Assembly: GCA_000634735.1 (NCBI GenBank)
Contig: JFLG01000019.1
Span: forward strand, 1 to 64,000
Length of the DNA stretch: 64,000 nt
Direction of reading: 5' to 3'
DNA from: Prochlorococcus sp. scB241_528N17
GTDB taxonomy: Bacteria; Cyanobacteriota; Cyanobacteriia; PCC-6307; Cyanobiaceae
Shown: in pieces, positions 46,935-57,259 of the stretch
Layout of the letters: every line of letters starts with the position of its first letter
Position numbering within the stretch: the first letter of the stretch is position 1
Notes under the pieces: model-generated
Told to the model about the DNA's origin: nothing
What the model saw: only the letters and a program-made list of their open reading frames with translations
The model's database searches: none
Made by a program: the position numbers and the translations under genes

Positions 46935-49118
46935 GTGATTTTGAACCCCGAGTTAAAAGAAAAAGGAGAAATAAAAGATTTAATGAAGTCAAAGGATTCG
47001 TTTAGAGCTTTCCCTTTGGCCGCAATTACAGGTCATAGTTTATTGAAATTATCTTTACTTTTGGCGGCAGTTGATCCCAGTTTAGGGGGAGTGATTATTG
47101 CTGGCGGAAGAGGTACTGGTAAGTCAGTATTAGCAAGGGGTTTACATACTTTACTTCCTCCTATAGAGGTATTAAATAATGAATTAATACTGGAAAAGCT
47201 AACTAAGAAAAATAGTGGAACTTCATTAAGACCTATTGGTAGGAACCTAGATCCAGATAAACCAGAGGAATGGGATATTAGTACTAATAAATTGTTGGAG
47301 GAGGTAATTGGAAGTGATTATTTGAATCAAATTGAAGAAATTCCGAAAAAAGTAAGAGAGGCTCCATTTATTCAAGTTCCCATTGGCATAACTGAAGACA
47401 GGCTTGTTGGATCAATTGATGTCGCTGCATCATTAAGTACGGGGGAACAAGTATTTCAACCTGGAATTTTAGCAGAGGCTCATAGAGGTGTTCTTTATGT
47501 AGACGATATAAATTTATTAGATGATGGCATTGTAAATTTGATTCTTGAAGCTACAGGTAGAGAGAAAAATAATATTGAAAGAGATGGTTTAAGCCTTTCT
47601 CATCCTTGTAAGTCACTTTTAATAGCAACTTATAATCCTGAAGAAGGTGCTTTAAGAGATCATGTTTTAGATCGTTTTGCTATTGTGCTTTCCGCAGATC
47701 AATCTATTGATAATGCTCAAAGAGTTGAGATTACAAAATCTGTTTTATCACACGCAGAAAATAATATTAAATTTTCAGAAAAATGGTCGGAAGAATCCGA
47801 TAATTTATCTACTCAATTAATTTTGGCAAGGCAATGGTTAAAGGATGTCAAGATAACAAAAGAGCAAATAACCTATTTAGTGAATGAAGCTCTTAGGGGA
47901 GGAGTAGAAGGGCATAGGTCAGAATTATTTGCAGTAAAAGTAGCCAAGGCTAATGCAGCTCTTCGAGGCGATGAGAATGTGAATTCTGAAGACCTAAAAG
48001 TCGCAGTAAGGTTAGTTATTCTTCCACGAGCAATGCAAGTGCCTCCAGATGATGATGATATTCAGCCACCTCCTCCAGAGGATCAGAGTCCCCCACCTCC
48101 ACCTCAATCAAACAATGAAGAGTCTGAACCTGAAGCTAATGAAAATGATGATAATCAAGAGCAAGAACAAGATGAAGATAATTCTGATGGAGAAGAAGAA
48201 TCTACTCCCGAAATTCCTGAAGAATTTATATTGGATCCTGAGGCATGTATGGTTGATCCTGATTTATTGCTTTTTTCATCAGCTAAAGCTAAAGCGGGAA
48301 ATAGCGGTAGTAGATCAGTCATATTTAGTGATAGTAGAGGAAGATATGTAAAACCTATTATTCCAAGAGGTAAAGTAAAAAGAATTGCTGTAGATGCTAC
48401 TCTTCGAGCTGCTGCTCCTTATCAAAAATCGAGAAGATTAAGGAACCCTAATAAATCAATAGTTATTGAAGAAAATGATTTTAGGGCAAAGCTTCTTCAA
48501 AAAAAGTCGGGGGCTTTAGTAATTTTTCTCGTTGATGCAAGTGGCTCTATGGCTTTAAATAGAATGCAAAGTGCCAAAGGCGCTGTAATAAGACTTTTAA
48601 CAGAGGCATATGAAAATAGAGATGAGGTAGCTCTTATTCCTTTTAGAGGTAACCAGGCCGAAGTGCTTTTGCCTCCAACAAGATCAATAACTGCTGCAAA
48701 AAGAAGGTTGGAAACAATGCCTTGTGGTGGCGGATCTCCTTTGGCACATGGACTAACACAATCAGCAAAAGTAGCAAAAAATGCTCTTTCAACAGGAGAT
48801 ATAGGTCAAGTTATTGTTGTAGGGATCACTGATGGCCGAGGAAATGTACCATTAGGATTATCTCTAGGACAGAATGAGGTTGAAGGAAAAGATAACGAAA
48901 ATGAAAATGTCAATTTAAAACAGGAGGTTCTAGATATCGCTGCAAAATATCCCATGCTTGGGATAAAACTCTTAGTAATTGATACAGAGAGAAAATTTAT
49001 AGCAAGTGGATTTGGTAAAGAATTAGCAGAGGCTGCTCAAGGTAAATACGTCCAATTGCCAAAAGCTACAGATAAAGCTATCGCCGCTATGGCTTTAAAT
49101 GCTATCAATGAATTCTAA
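46935..49118 (+). CDS. chlD: magnesium chelatase subunit D
   Basis: Part of the ChlH/ChlI/ChlD enzyme that inserts Mg into protoporphyrin IX for chlorophyll. N-terminal AAA+ domain with [19 protein letters not shown] and [10 protein letters not shown]; a very acidic, proline-rich linker (about residues 371-425); and a C-terminal von Willebrand A domain with [16 protein letters not shown] (near 533-540). Starts at GTG; a later methionine (residue 16, [10 protein letters not shown]) is an alternative start. Ends 7 bp before mlaD's stop. Confidence 0.96.
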   Translation: MILNPELKEKGEIKDLMKSKDSFRAFPLAAITGHSLLKLSLLLAAVDPSLGGVIIAGGRGTGKSVLARGLHTLLPPIEVLNNELILEKLTKKNSGTSLRPIGRNLDPDKPEEWDISTNKLLEEVIGSDYLNQIEEIPKKVREAPFIQVPIGITEDRLVGSIDVAASLSTGEQVFQPGILAEAHRGVLYVDDINLLDDGIVNLILEATGREKNNIERDGLSLSHPCKSLLIATYNPEEGALRDHVLDRFAIVLSADQSIDNAQRVEITKSVLSHAENNIKFSEKWSEESDNLSTQLILARQWLKDVKITKEQITYLVNEALRGGVEGHRSELFAVKVAKANAALRGDENVNSEDLKVAVRLVILPRAMQVPPDDDDIQPPPPEDQSPPPPPQSNNEESEPEANENDDNQEQEQDEDNSDGEEESTPEIPEEFILDPEACMVDPDLLLFSSAKAKAGNSGSRSVIFSDSRGRYVKPIIPRGKVKRIAVDATLRAAAPYQKSRRLRNPNKSIVIEENDFRAKLLQKKSGALVIFLVDASGSMALNRMQSAKGAVIRLLTEAYENRDEVALIPFRGNQAEVLLPPTRSITAAKRRLETMPCGGGSPLAHGLTQSAKVAKNALSTGDIGQVIVVGITDGRGNVPLGLSLGQNEVEGKDNENENVNLKQEVLDIAAKYPMLGIKLLVIDTERKFIASGFGKELAEAAQGKYVQLPKATDKAIAAMALNAINEF

Positions 49119-49125
49119 ATATTTC

Positions 49126-49971
49126 TTATGGATAAATTTCGTTAAGGAATTTTGAAAGTCCAATCGTTAAATCTCTTATAGATTTAGTTAATTCTTTATC
49201 TTGTGTTAATTTTTCAAAATCATCGCTCATATTATCTATTTTGGTTGAGATAGACCTAGCAGCATTAATTGTTAATTTAATATCATTAAGAGTTTCTTTG
49301 TCGTCAATAGTAGACAAAATATTATTTAAATGATTAGCAGCAATTGTAACTTCTTTTATTAGAGGTTCAATTCTTTGTAGCTCTTGTTTCGATAAGTAAA
49401 TTAATTCATCAAGATTTTCTTGTGTTCTGTCAAATTGGTCAATTGAGTTAACGATGTTTTCAACTAAGTTTTCTTGATTTGTGTCTTTTAAAAGTTGACT
49501 TATTTTATTAGTTATATTTGAGAGACTTGATAGTTGTTTACCTGTGATAGTGTCTCCCTGACAAATAATTAATTTGGTATCGCATTTTTCGGATATAGGC
49601 TTTGCAATGTTTTTAGGAATTGTCTTGTCACTAGTTTCTAAAGCAACTTGTACATCCCCTCCAAGGAAAGAATTTGTAACTACCCTTGCAAATGCTGGCC
49701 TTGGAAGAATAATTTCAGGATTATTTAGAACTATTTTTGCTTTAATTGATTCATTCGTGAACGAGATATCTTCTATTGATCCAACTAAGATTCCTCTGTA
49801 AGTAACTGGAGATTTTTTTGATAAACCACTTGCGTTATTAAATTCAGCAAAGAGGTACCAATTTTTTGAAGATAATCTCACTCCTCTTAGCCAAAAAGAA
49901 AAAAATGTGAATATTAAAATTCCTCCTAATAAGGAAAAACCAACTATTGAATCTCTTAAGCTTCTACGCAT
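49126..49971 (-). CDS. MCE/MlaD-type lipid-transport substrate-binding protein
   Basis: A 281-residue protein: N-terminal membrane anchor (about residues 8-28), an MCE domain (about 38-115, with VTYRGILVGSIEDISF), and a long helical tail (about 145-275). Works with the ATPase encoded just upstream in retrograde or anterograde lipid transport across the envelope. No permease gene is nearby. Confidence 0.88.
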   Translation of the reverse strand: MRRSLRDSIVGFSLLGGILIFTFFSFWLRGVRLSSKNWYLFAEFNNASGLSKKSPVTYRGILVGSIEDISFTNESIKAKIVLNNPEIILPRPAFARVVTNSFLGGDVQVALETSDKTIPKNIAKPISEKCDTKLIICQGDTITGKQLSSLSNITNKISQLLKDTNQENLVENIVNSIDQFDRTQENLDELIYLSKQELQRIEPLIKEVTIAANHLNNILSTIDDKETLNDIKLTINAARSISTKIDNMSDDFEKLTQDKELTKSIRDLTIGLSKFLNEIYP

Positions 49972-49976
49972 AATTT

Positions 49977-50762
49977 CTAAATGTCTTTGGGTTGCATTGG
50001 ACCATCAAGTTTTCCATTCCTAAATTGAAATACATAAGGATCTTTACTCTTTTTAAATTCCTCAATTGAGCCTGCCCATCTGAATTTGCCTCCATAAAGC
50101 ATTAAAACTTTATCTGAAGTCCTTTCTATAGTACTAAGAACATGGCTAACTACAATAGATGATCCGCTAGCTTTATCATTTGTCTTATTAATTAAATCTT
50201 CAATTCTTGATGAGGCAATTGGATCAAGGCCGGCAGTTGGTTCATCAAAAAGTAATAAAGGTTTAGACTTTGCATTAAGAGTTTGATCAGTTATTAATGC
50301 TCTAGCAAAACTTACTCTTTTTTGCATGCCTCCACTTAATTCATTTGGAAGTTTTTTCTCAACATTAAATAACCCTACCTCAGCTAAGCATTCACATACT
50401 ATTTCATTAATTAACTTTTTAGATAGGTTTTTATTTCTCTTAAGGAGAAAACCTACATTTTCTTCAATAGTTAAAGATCCTAATAAAGCAGGATTCTGAA
50501 AAACTAGTCTTACATCAGGCGGATTATTTTGGTCTAATCTCAAATATCTTTGCTTTTCACCAAATATTCTCAATTCTCCTTTGGTAGGTAGAATGAGTCC
50601 TGCTAATATTTTTAATATAGTTGATTTACCAGAACCTGAGGGGCCAACAATAGCTAATTTCTCTCCATTATTAAGTTCAAAATTTATTTGATCAAGCACA
50701 TTAACTTCACCCCAGCTTATTGAGAGGTTTTTTGTTTCAACTGCAAGGTTTGACTTTTTCAA
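49977..50762 (-). CDS. ABC transporter ATPase, MlaF/Ttg2A type
   Basis: Nucleotide-binding protein with Walker A GPSGSGKST (40-48), the ABC signature ELSGGMQKRV (141-150) and Walker B DEPTAGLD (173-180), with the H-loop SHV. 261 residues. Starts the mlaF-mlaD pair; a 5-bp gap separates them. Confidence 0.93.
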   Translation of the reverse strand: MKKSNLAVETKNLSISWGEVNVLDQINFELNNGEKLAIVGPSGSGKSTILKILAGLILPTKGELRIFGEKQRYLRLDQNNPPDVRLVFQNPALLGSLTIEENVGFLLKRNKNLSKKLINEIVCECLAEVGLFNVEKKLPNELSGGMQKRVSFARALITDQTLNAKSKPLLLFDEPTAGLDPIASSRIEDLINKTNDKASGSSIVVSHVLSTIERTSDKVLMLYGGKFRWAGSIEEFKKSKDPYVFQFRNGKLDGPMQPKDI

Positions 50763-50894
50763 GACTTATATTAGAGAGCATCTATATATTTCATTTTGCC
50801 TATTTTTAGAAATAAAAAAAGGATGTATTAATTTGATTTATAATGATTCTATGTAGTTTTTAAATTTGAAAAAAATAATTTAAGAGGCTTTTTA

Positions 50895-52280
50895 ATGAAT
50901 AAGCGTAAAAAAAGGGTAAGAAGATACTATAAGAATTTTAAAAAGTCTAATTTTGACTTGTTGAAGAAAATCTTAAGAATTTTGAGTTGGCTTTTGCCAG
51001 GATTAGTTATAAAAAGATGGATGTTCACCTCCGCGATAGGTTTTTTGACTACATTATTAGGCGTGGTAATTTGGACAAATTTAAGACCGCTTTATTGGCT
51101 TATTGAAATCTTTTTTTCGGTAATTACAGGTTTAACTAATATTTTGCCTGTTTCATTAATGGGGCCATTGATTTTTGTTATTGGAATATTATTAATAGGG
51201 ATTGGACAAAATAGAAGTATTAACTCTATTCAAAAAGCACTTGTGCCAGAAAAAGATACATTTTTAGTTGATGCATTAAGAATTAAAAGTAAATTAAACA
51301 GAGGCCCAAATATTGTTGCAATTGGAGGCGGTACAGGCTTATCTACTTTATTAAAAGGCTTAAAAAATTATAGTAATAACATCACAGCAATCGTAACTGT
51401 ATCTGATGATGGTGGAAGTAGTGGAATTCTCAGAAAACAATTAGGTGTGCAACCTCCAGGAGATATTAGAAATTGTTTGGCGGCCTTATCAAACGAAGAA
51501 CCTACTTTAACTAGATTATTTCAATACAGATTTTCAGGGGGAAGTGGTCTGGAGGGTCATAGTTTTGGGAATCTATTCTTGTCAGCTTTAACAACAATTA
51601 CAGGTAGTTTAGAAAAAGCAGTTCAAGCCTCTAGTAAGGTTTTGGCGGTACAAGGTCAAGTTTTACCTGCAACAAATATTGATGTTATGTTATGGGCCGA
51701 ATTAGAAGATGGTGAAAAAATTTTTGGTGAAAGTAAGATCAGTGAATCTAAGAAATTAATTTCGAGGATTGGTTACTTACCAGAAAATCCTTCAGCTCTT
51801 CCAAGTGCTCTTGAATCTATAAAAGAAGCTGATTTAATTGTTCTTGGCCCAGGTAGTTTATACACTTCTTTATTGCCTAATCTTTTAGTACCAGAGATAG
51901 TAGATGCCTTATTGCAAAGTAATGCTCCTAAAATTTATATTAGTAATTTGATGACTCAGCCTGGAGAAACAGATGGACTTGATGTATATCAACATATCAA
52001 AGCAATAGAAAAACAATTATCAAATTTTGGAGTTAATACTCGAATTTTTAACTCAATCTTATCTCAGATTCAATTTGAAAAGTCTCCATTAGTAGACTAT
52101 TACGAAAGTAAAGGGGCAGAGCCTGTCCAATGTAATAAAGAAAAGTTATTATCTGAGGGCTATTATGTTTTGCAAGCACCATTATATTCAAAAAGAATAA
52201 CTCCAACCCTTAGACATGATCCAAGGAGACTTGCAAGAGCAGTTATGTTTATTTACCGCAAATTAAAAAGATTAAATTAA
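50895..52280 (+). CDS. YvcK/CofD-like gluconeogenesis factor with N-terminal membrane anchor
   Basis: A 461-residue protein. The YvcK nucleotide-binding motif [14 protein letters not shown] is at 144-157, followed by [11 protein letters not shown] and [11 protein letters not shown]. Unlike the Bacillus form there is an N-terminal extension with a basic head (residues 1-20) and two hydrophobic helices (about 44-62 and 84-104). Divergent from mlaF; overlaps ndhJ by 4 nt at the 3' end. Confidence 0.9.
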   Translation: MNKRKKRVRRYYKNFKKSNFDLLKKILRILSWLLPGLVIKRWMFTSAIGFLTTLLGVVIWTNLRPLYWLIEIFFSVITGLTNILPVSLMGPLIFVIGILLIGIGQNRSINSIQKALVPEKDTFLVDALRIKSKLNRGPNIVAIGGGTGLSTLLKGLKNYSNNITAIVTVSDDGGSSGILRKQLGVQPPGDIRNCLAALSNEEPTLTRLFQYRFSGGSGLEGHSFGNLFLSALTTITGSLEKAVQASSKVLAVQGQVLPATNIDVMLWAELEDGEKIFGESKISESKKLISRIGYLPENPSALPSALESIKEADLIVLGPGSLYTSLLPNLLVPEIVDALLQSNAPKIYISNLMTQPGETDGLDVYQHIKAIEKQLSNFGVNTRIFNSILSQIQFEKSPLVDYYESKGAEPVQCNKEKLLSEGYYVLQAPLYSKRITPTLRHDPRRLARAVMFIYRKLKRLN

Positions 52281-52807
52281 TACGCATCTTGAAGTTCATA
52301 GAAATCTGGCTGAATATAATCTTTTCGTAGTGGCCATCCTCTCCAATCTTCAGGCATTAATAATCTTTTAGGGTTGGGGTGATCAATAAAATTTATTCCA
52401 TACATATCAAAAGTTTCTCTTTCTTGCCAATCACTTCCTTTAAAAATTTTATATAAGCTAGGGATTGATAAGTCAGAATCTCTTTTTAAGAAAACTTTTA
52501 ATCTGACTTCTTTAATTTTTTTGATTTTTTGTAAATCATCAACAGTTATAAAATGGTAGAAACTTACAAGATTTTTGCCTGGTCCCTCATCATATCCTCC
52601 TTGACATTGAAGATAGTTAAAACCGTAATTTCTTAAGGCAGATACTGCTTCATATAATTTGTCAGGTTCCACAGAAATATTTTCAATTCCTATGTGATCA
52701 TCAGGTAAAGATTGATTTGGAACTCCATCTTTAGACAAAGATTGGCTTATAAAGCCTTCTTTTTCTATTGAATTATCTGAGGATTTGGCTAAACCGTCTT
52801 TTTCCAT
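52277..52807 (-). CDS. ndhJ: NDH-1 subunit J
   Basis: Subunit of the cyanobacterial NAD(P)H/ferredoxin-plastoquinone oxidoreductase arm. The 30-kDa-subunit marks are [10 protein letters not shown] and LRKDYIQP. 176 residues. Start overlaps the ndhK stop by one base; last of ndhC-ndhK-ndhJ. Confidence 0.96.
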   Translation of the reverse strand: MEKDGLAKSSDNSIEKEGFISQSLSKDGVPNQSLPDDHIGIENISVEPDKLYEAVSALRNYGFNYLQCQGGYDEGPGKNLVSFYHFITVDDLQKIKKIKEVRLKVFLKRDSDLSIPSLYKIFKGSDWQERETFDMYGINFIDHPNPKRLLMPEDWRGWPLRKDYIQPDFYELQDAY

Positions 52808-53541
52808 TAATTTTCTACAGTATCAATAGTTTCAGCTTTTTCGTTCTTTTCAGATAGCTCAGTTATTTTTTCTTTATTGGAGGAAGGAATTGCTTTTGTT
52901 GAAGTTTTGTTTAAATATTCACCTGTATTTTCTGAGAAAACAAGATTCATTTCATGATCAATTGTTATGTATCTGTGGGTTTGTTCAGTTTTTGTACGCT
53001 CTAAGATTGATTCGTTCCCAACTTTTTTTCTTAATTTGATTACGGCGTCAAAAATTGCTTCTGGTCTTGGTGGACATCCTGGAAGATATAAATCAACCGG
53101 AATCAATTTATCAACACCTCTTACAGCAGTTGTAGAATCTGCGCTGAACATTCCCCCTGTGATTGTGCAAGCACCCATAGCAATAACATATTTTGGTTCA
53201 GGCATTTGTTCATAAAGTCTGACTAGGGCTGGAGCCATCTTCATAGTTACTGTTCCTGCAACTATTAGCAAATCTGCTTGCCTTGGCGAGCTTCTAGGTA
53301 CTAATCCAAATCTATCAAAATCAAATCTAGATCCGATTAAGGCGGCAAATTCTATAAAACAACAAGCTGTTCCATACAAGAGAGGCCATAGACTGCTTAG
53401 TCTAGCCCAATTATGAAGATCGTCTAAGCTTGTCAATATAATGTTTTCGCTTAAATCTGTAGTAACTTGGGGTGCACCAAGAGGGTTGCAAGACCCTTCT
53501 CGAATTTCTCTTATTGCTTTTGGGGATAATTGTGGATTCAA
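52807..53541 (-). CDS. ndhK: NDH-1 subunit K
   Basis: Iron-sulfur (N2) subunit of NDH-1. The cluster cysteines are in [19 protein letters not shown] and [11 protein letters not shown]. 244 residues with an acidic tail beyond residue 190. Middle of the ndhCKJ unit, 4 bp from ndhC. Confidence 0.97.
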   Translation of the reverse strand: MNPQLSPKAIREIREGSCNPLGAPQVTTDLSENIILTSLDDLHNWARLSSLWPLLYGTACCFIEFAALIGSRFDFDRFGLVPRSSPRQADLLIVAGTVTMKMAPALVRLYEQMPEPKYVIAMGACTITGGMFSADSTTAVRGVDKLIPVDLYLPGCPPRPEAIFDAVIKLRKKVGNESILERTKTEQTHRYITIDHEMNLVFSENTGEYLNKTSTKAIPSSNKEKITELSEKNEKAETIDTVEN

Positions 53542-53545
53542 TTTT

Positions 53546-53908
53546 TTAACTCCATTCTAAAGCACCTTTTCTCCATGCGTATGCCAGGGCAATAACTAGT
53601 ATTGCAATGAAGATTAAAGCCTCAATAAAAGCTAATAAGCCTAATCTATTGAAGGCAACAGCCCAAGGATAAAGGAATACTGTCTCAACATCAAATATAA
53701 CGAAAACCAAGGCAAACATGTAATAACGAATATTAAATTGAATCCATGCTCCTCCAATAGGCTCCATTCCAGATTCATATGTAAGTTTTCTTTCCCCTGT
53801 TCTACCTTTTGGGGCAACGATGAGATTAGTAACTAGAGCTAATACTGGAACAGCTGCGGCAATTAGAAGGAAACCTAAAAAGTATTCATAGCCAGTTAAT
53901 AAAAACAT
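53546..53908 (-). CDS. ndhC: NDH-1 subunit C
   Basis: A 120-residue membrane subunit with three helices and the [40 protein letters not shown] block. First of the ndhCKJ unit; divergent from rubA with 77 bp between starts. That spacer holds two palindromes (53937-53948 and 53962-53974). Confidence 0.97.
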   Translation of the reverse strand: MFLLTGYEYFLGFLLIAAAVPVLALVTNLIVAPKGRTGERKLTYESGMEPIGGAWIQFNIRYYMFALVFVIFDVETVFLYPWAVAFNRLGLLAFIEALIFIAILVIALAYAWRKGALEWS

Positions 53909-53936
53909 CTTAAAAAATTAATTTTGAATAAAAGTC

Positions 53937-53974
53937 GCTTAATTAAGCAAAATCTTTTAAAGTTCTTAAAGAAC
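53937..53974. promoter_or_regulatory. two palindromes in the ndhC/rubA spacer
   Basis: GCTTAATTAAGC (53937-53948) is a perfect 12-bp palindrome; GTTCTTAAAGAAC (53962-53974) is a perfect 13-bp palindrome around a central base. AT-rich spacers give chance palindromes, so this is a candidate operator only. Confidence 0.3.
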
Positions 53975-53985
53975 AATAATAAACC

Positions 53986-54414
53986 GTGAGTGAAAACATT
54001 CAACCAGCCTCTGAGGAAAACAAAATAGTTGAAGACTTTGAGAAAGAAAAACTTTCTGAAAATCCCTCAGTAGTAAATGTTGAACAACCTATCCTTAATC
54101 TAGAACAAAATAGATTCGAATGTAGAAGTTGTGGATATATTTATGATCCGTCTGAAGGAAATAAAAAATTAAACATACCTAAAAATACTCCTTTTTCAGA
54201 GTTGGACGGTAATACCTTCGCTTGCCCTGTTTGTCGAGCTGGTAAAAATTTTTATAAGGATATTGGATCTAGAGCAAAACCTAGCGGATTTGAAGAGAAT
54301 TTAGTTTATGGATTTGGATTTAATAGTTTACCTTCTGGACAAAAAAATATATTGATTTTTGGAGGTCTGGCGTTTGCTGCTGCTATGTTCCTTTCTTTGT
54401 ACTCTTTGCATTAA
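53986..54414 (+). CDS. rubA: membrane-anchored rubredoxin (RubA)
   Basis: A 142-residue protein: polar, glutamate-rich N-terminus, a rubredoxin core with CXXC at C46/C49 and CPVC at C80/C83, and a C-terminal membrane helix (about 120-140). RubA is needed for assembly of photosystem II. Starts with GTG; followed by ycf48 and psbEFLJ, the classic assembly cluster. Confidence 0.96.
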   Translation: MSENIQPASEENKIVEDFEKEKLSENPSVVNVEQPILNLEQNRFECRSCGYIYDPSEGNKKLNIPKNTPFSELDGNTFACPVCRAGKNFYKDIGSRAKPSGFEENLVYGFGFNSLPSGQKNILIFGGLAFAAAMFLSLYSLH

Positions 54415-54423
54415 TATATAAAA

Positions 54424-55440
54424 ATGAAAAAAATTATTACTAGTATTCCCAATCTTCTTTTATCTGTAGTTCTCTGTTTTGTTTTAAGCAGCTGTTCATC
54501 TACAGGAGTAAAGATGACTGATAGCAGCCCATGGAAAACAATTCAGTTTGAGGACCAGGCTAATGCTTTAGATGTTGATTTTATAGATGATAGAAATGGA
54601 TTTTTAGTAGGTTCTAATAGACTGATTATGGAATCTAATGATGGAGGAGAAACTTGGGAAAAAAGAAATTTAGATTTACCAAGTGAAGAGAATTTTCGTC
54701 TCCTAGATATTGATTTTAAAGGTGAAGAGGGATGGTTAATAGGTCAGCCTTCATTGGTTATGCATACACTTGATGCAGGAAAGAATTGGACGCGTTTATC
54801 TCTAGGTAACAAATTACCAGGCCAACCATTTCTAATAACAACTGTCGATGCTGGGGTTGCAGAATTAGCTACTACTGCAGGTGCTATTTATGAAACATCA
54901 GATAGTGGTGAATCATGGAACGCAAAAGTTGTTGATGCATCTGGTTCTGGAGGTGTAAGAGATTTAAGAAGAACTAATAAAGGAGAATATGTAAGTGTAA
55001 GTAGTCTAGGTAATTTCTTTTCTACTTTGGAAAAGGATAGTGATGCATGGATAGCTCATCAAAGAGCTAGTAGCAAAAGAGTTCAAAGTATTGGTTTTAA
55101 TCCAGAAGGAAGTTTATGGATGCTTTCTAGAGGAGCAGAAATTAGATTTAATGAAGACACTAACGACTTGGAAAATTGGTCAAAGCCTATCATCCCAATT
55201 CTTAATGGATACAATTACCTAGACATGGGATGGGATCCAAATGGTGATATATGGGCTGGCGGGGGTAATGGAACTTTAATAGTAAGTAAAGATCAAGGTA
55301 AAACTTGGAATAAAGATCCAATTGCTTCTGAATTGCCAACAAATTACATTAAAATAGTTTTCCTTGATAAGGAGGCTTTAGATAATCAGAAAGGATTTGT
55401 ACTTGGAGAGCGTGGTTATATCCTTAAATGGAATAGTTAA
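54424..55440 (+). CDS. ycf48: photosystem II assembly factor Ycf48
   Basis: A 338-residue lumenal beta-propeller protein (HCF136 in plants) that binds the D1 precursor early in PSII assembly. It begins with a lipoprotein-like signal ([13 protein letters not shown] at about residues 12-24, lipobox LSSC) and contains repeated S.DGG.TW / DAGKNWTRL propeller units. 9 bp after rubA. Confidence 0.96.
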   Translation: MKKIITSIPNLLLSVVLCFVLSSCSSTGVKMTDSSPWKTIQFEDQANALDVDFIDDRNGFLVGSNRLIMESNDGGETWEKRNLDLPSEENFRLLDIDFKGEEGWLIGQPSLVMHTLDAGKNWTRLSLGNKLPGQPFLITTVDAGVAELATTAGAIYETSDSGESWNAKVVDASGSGGVRDLRRTNKGEYVSVSSLGNFFSTLEKDSDAWIAHQRASSKRVQSIGFNPEGSLWMLSRGAEIRFNEDTNDLENWSKPIIPILNGYNYLDMGWDPNGDIWAGGGNGTLIVSKDQGKTWNKDPIASELPTNYIKIVFLDKEALDNQKGFVLGERGYILKWNS

Positions 55441-55501
55441 CTTTGAATAACTTGAGTCAATAGTAAAAAAAAAATTAATTTTTGAAAGATTTAGCAACTG
55501 T

Positions 55502-55557
55502 CTGTAACCAACCTGTAAATTTCTTCGCGAACTTATGATTTTACACTGTAAGATCAT
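55502..55557. promoter_or_regulatory. TTACA/TGTAA half-site cluster upstream of psbE
   Basis: TGTAA occurs at 55503-55507, 55514-55518 and 55547-55551, and TTACA at 55541-55545; the last two form the palindrome TTACACTGTAA inside a 10-bp-arm inverted repeat (55535-55557, one G-T pair). The three CTGTAA copies are spaced 11 and 33 bp. RpaB HLR1 sites are direct TTACA repeats with about a 10-bp period, so the resemblance is partial. Candidate regulatory region for psbEFLJ. Confidence 0.4.
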
Positions 55558-55576
55558 AGGGTAAACATTTGTGATT

Positions 55577-55825
55577 ATGGCCGCAGGTTCAACGGGTGAA
55601 CGCCCATTCTTTGAAATAATCACCAGTATTAGATACTGGATTATTCATGCAGTAACATTACCAGCTATCTTTATAGCAGGCTTCTTATTTGTATATACAG
55701 GTTTAGCTTACGATGCTTTCGGAACTCCTCGTCCAGATAGTTATTTCCAATCATCTGAATCTAAAGCACCTGTCGTAACACAAAGATATGAAGCTAAATC
55801 TCAACTAGATTTAAGAACAAAATAA
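55577..55825 (+). CDS. psbE: cytochrome b559 alpha subunit
   Basis: The heme-binding PSII subunit, 82 residues. The heme histidine is H24 in [13 protein letters not shown] chose the ATG at 55577; a GTG at 55571 in the same frame would add two residues. First gene of psbEFLJ, 136 bp after ycf48. Confidence 0.97.
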
Positions 55826-55827
55826 CA

Positions 55828-55974
55828 ATGACTAATTCTCAAGCTCCAATGCAGGCTGCGGAAGTCCGCGTTTATCCTATATTTACTGTTCGTTGGCTAG
55901 CAGTTCACGCTCTTGCTATCCCATCAGTATTCTTTTTAGGTTCTATTGCTGCTATGCAATTCGTAGCCCGATAA
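55828..55974 (+). CDS. psbF: cytochrome b559 beta subunit
   Basis: A 48-codon gene with the second heme histidine H27 in [11 protein letters not shown], within the single membrane helix. Starts 2 bp after psbE ends. Confidence 0.97.
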
Positions 55975-55985
55975 ATTTAACTATC

Positions 55986-56105
55986 ATGCAAGTAAACGAA
56001 AATCCTAACAAAGTTCCAGTTGAACTTAATCGTACAAGCCTTTATTTAGGCTTATTATCAGTCTTCGTATTGGGAATTTTATTTTCCAGTTACTTTTTCA
56101 ATTAA
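55986..56105 (+). CDS. psbL: photosystem II protein PsbL
   Basis: A 39-codon gene, [18 protein letters not shown] followed by a single membrane helix ending FSSYFFN. Helps quinone-side electron flow in PSII. A longer open frame from 55893 begins inside psbF; the ATG at 55986 gives the correct PsbL length. Confidence 0.97.
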
Positions 56106-56114
56106 ATTAAAATC

Positions 56115-56312
56115 ATGAGTAAATTAAAAGGACCTGATGGAAGAATTCCAGATAGACTTCCCGACGGTAGGCCAGCAGTTGCATGGGAAAGAAGATGGAC
56201 TGAAGGTACTCTTCCTCTATGGCTTGTTGCTACAGCAGGTGGAATTGCAGTTATCTTCGTTTTAGGAATATTCTTCTATGGTTCATACCAAGGCGTAGGA
56301 GCTGGAGGCTAA
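56115..56312 (+). CDS. psbJ: photosystem II protein PsbJ
   Basis: A 65-codon gene with the N-terminal [34 protein letters not shown] and one membrane helix ending in [24 protein letters not shown]. Last of psbEFLJ. No clear terminator hairpin follows. Confidence 0.97.
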   Translation: MSKLKGPDGRIPDRLPDGRPAVAWERRWTEGTLPLWLVATAGGIAVIFVLGIFFYGSYQGVGAGG

Positions 56313-56355
56313 CAAATCCTTACCTTAACCTGATAATCACTTATATCAAATAAGC

Positions 56356-57249
56356 CTAATAAGAATCAGTGAATATCCTTAGTTTCTCTTTTGTAGAACT
56401 TGGGATATTTTCTTTTTGGGTTATCAATCCATCTTTTAATGAAAAGTGAGATTTACTTTTTGGTCTTTCTTTTTCAATTAATTTAGCTACTTCAAATATT
56501 ATTTTATTAGCCACTTCAGTATTTGATCTGAGATTATCCAAAACCATATCTACAGAAACTTCTTGATGAGTTTGATGCCAGCAATCATAATCAGTAACCA
56601 TAGATAAGGAGGAATAAGCTATTTCAGCTTCTTTAGCTAATCTTGCTTCTGTGTGGTTCGTCATTCCAATTATTGAACATCCCCAACTCCTATATAAATT
56701 AGATTCTGCTCTAGTTGAGAAAGCGGGACCTTCCATTGCTAGATAGGTACCCCCTCTATGCAATTGTCTACCGCCAGGAATATTTTTTTCTCCAATTTCA
56801 CTTAATATACGTGATAAATTTGTGCAAAAGGGATCTCCCATAGTTACGTGAGCAACAGCTCCCTCGTTAAAGAAGGTTGCAGGTCTATTTTTTGTCCGGT
56901 CTATAAATTGATCTGGAACCACTATATCAAGAGGCCTTATCTGTTCTTGTAATGAACCAACTGCTGATGGAGCGATAATCCATCTTACTCCCATTGATCT
57001 TAGAGCCCAAACATTAGCTTTGTAAGGGATTTCAGAAGGATTTAAACTATGTGTTCTGCCATGTCTAGGAATAAATGCTATCTCTAGGTTTCCAAGTTTA
57101 TATACTTTTATTGAATCAGAAGGTTTACCATAGGGAGTATTGATTTCTAATTCTCTTAAGTACTCTATTTGATCCATTGAATAAAATCCACTTCCACCAA
57201 TCACTCCTAATCTTGATTTTTCAATTGGTAATAAATGTTCTTTATTCAT
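56356..57249 (-). CDS. mtnP: 5'-methylthioadenosine phosphorylase
   Basis: Cleaves methylthioadenosine, a polyamine/SAM by-product, to adenine and methylthioribose-1-phosphate. 297 residues with LGVIGGSGFY at the N-terminus, GRTHSLNPSEIPYKANVWAL, MEGPAFSTRAESNLYRSWGCSIIGMTNHTEARLA. Only 10 bp separates its start from that of the divergent SelD fusion, so any promoter overlaps the neighbouring gene. Confidence 0.95.
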   Translation of the reverse strand: MNKEHLLPIEKSRLGVIGGSGFYSMDQIEYLRELEINTPYGKPSDSIKVYKLGNLEIAFIPRHGRTHSLNPSEIPYKANVWALRSMGVRWIIAPSAVGSLQEQIRPLDIVVPDQFIDRTKNRPATFFNEGAVAHVTMGDPFCTNLSRILSEIGEKNIPGGRQLHRGGTYLAMEGPAFSTRAESNLYRSWGCSIIGMTNHTEARLAKEAEIAYSSLSMVTDYDCWHQTHQEVSVDMVLDNLRSNTEVANKIIFEVAKLIEKERPKSKSHFSLKDGLITQKENIPSSTKEKLRIFTDSY

Positions 57250-57259
57250 AGTGATGTAA

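Noticed and set aside
48049..48351. 100-codon open frame within chlD in another frame
   Set aside because: A by-product of the repetitive acidic/proline linker of chlD; methionine-rich and without meaning.
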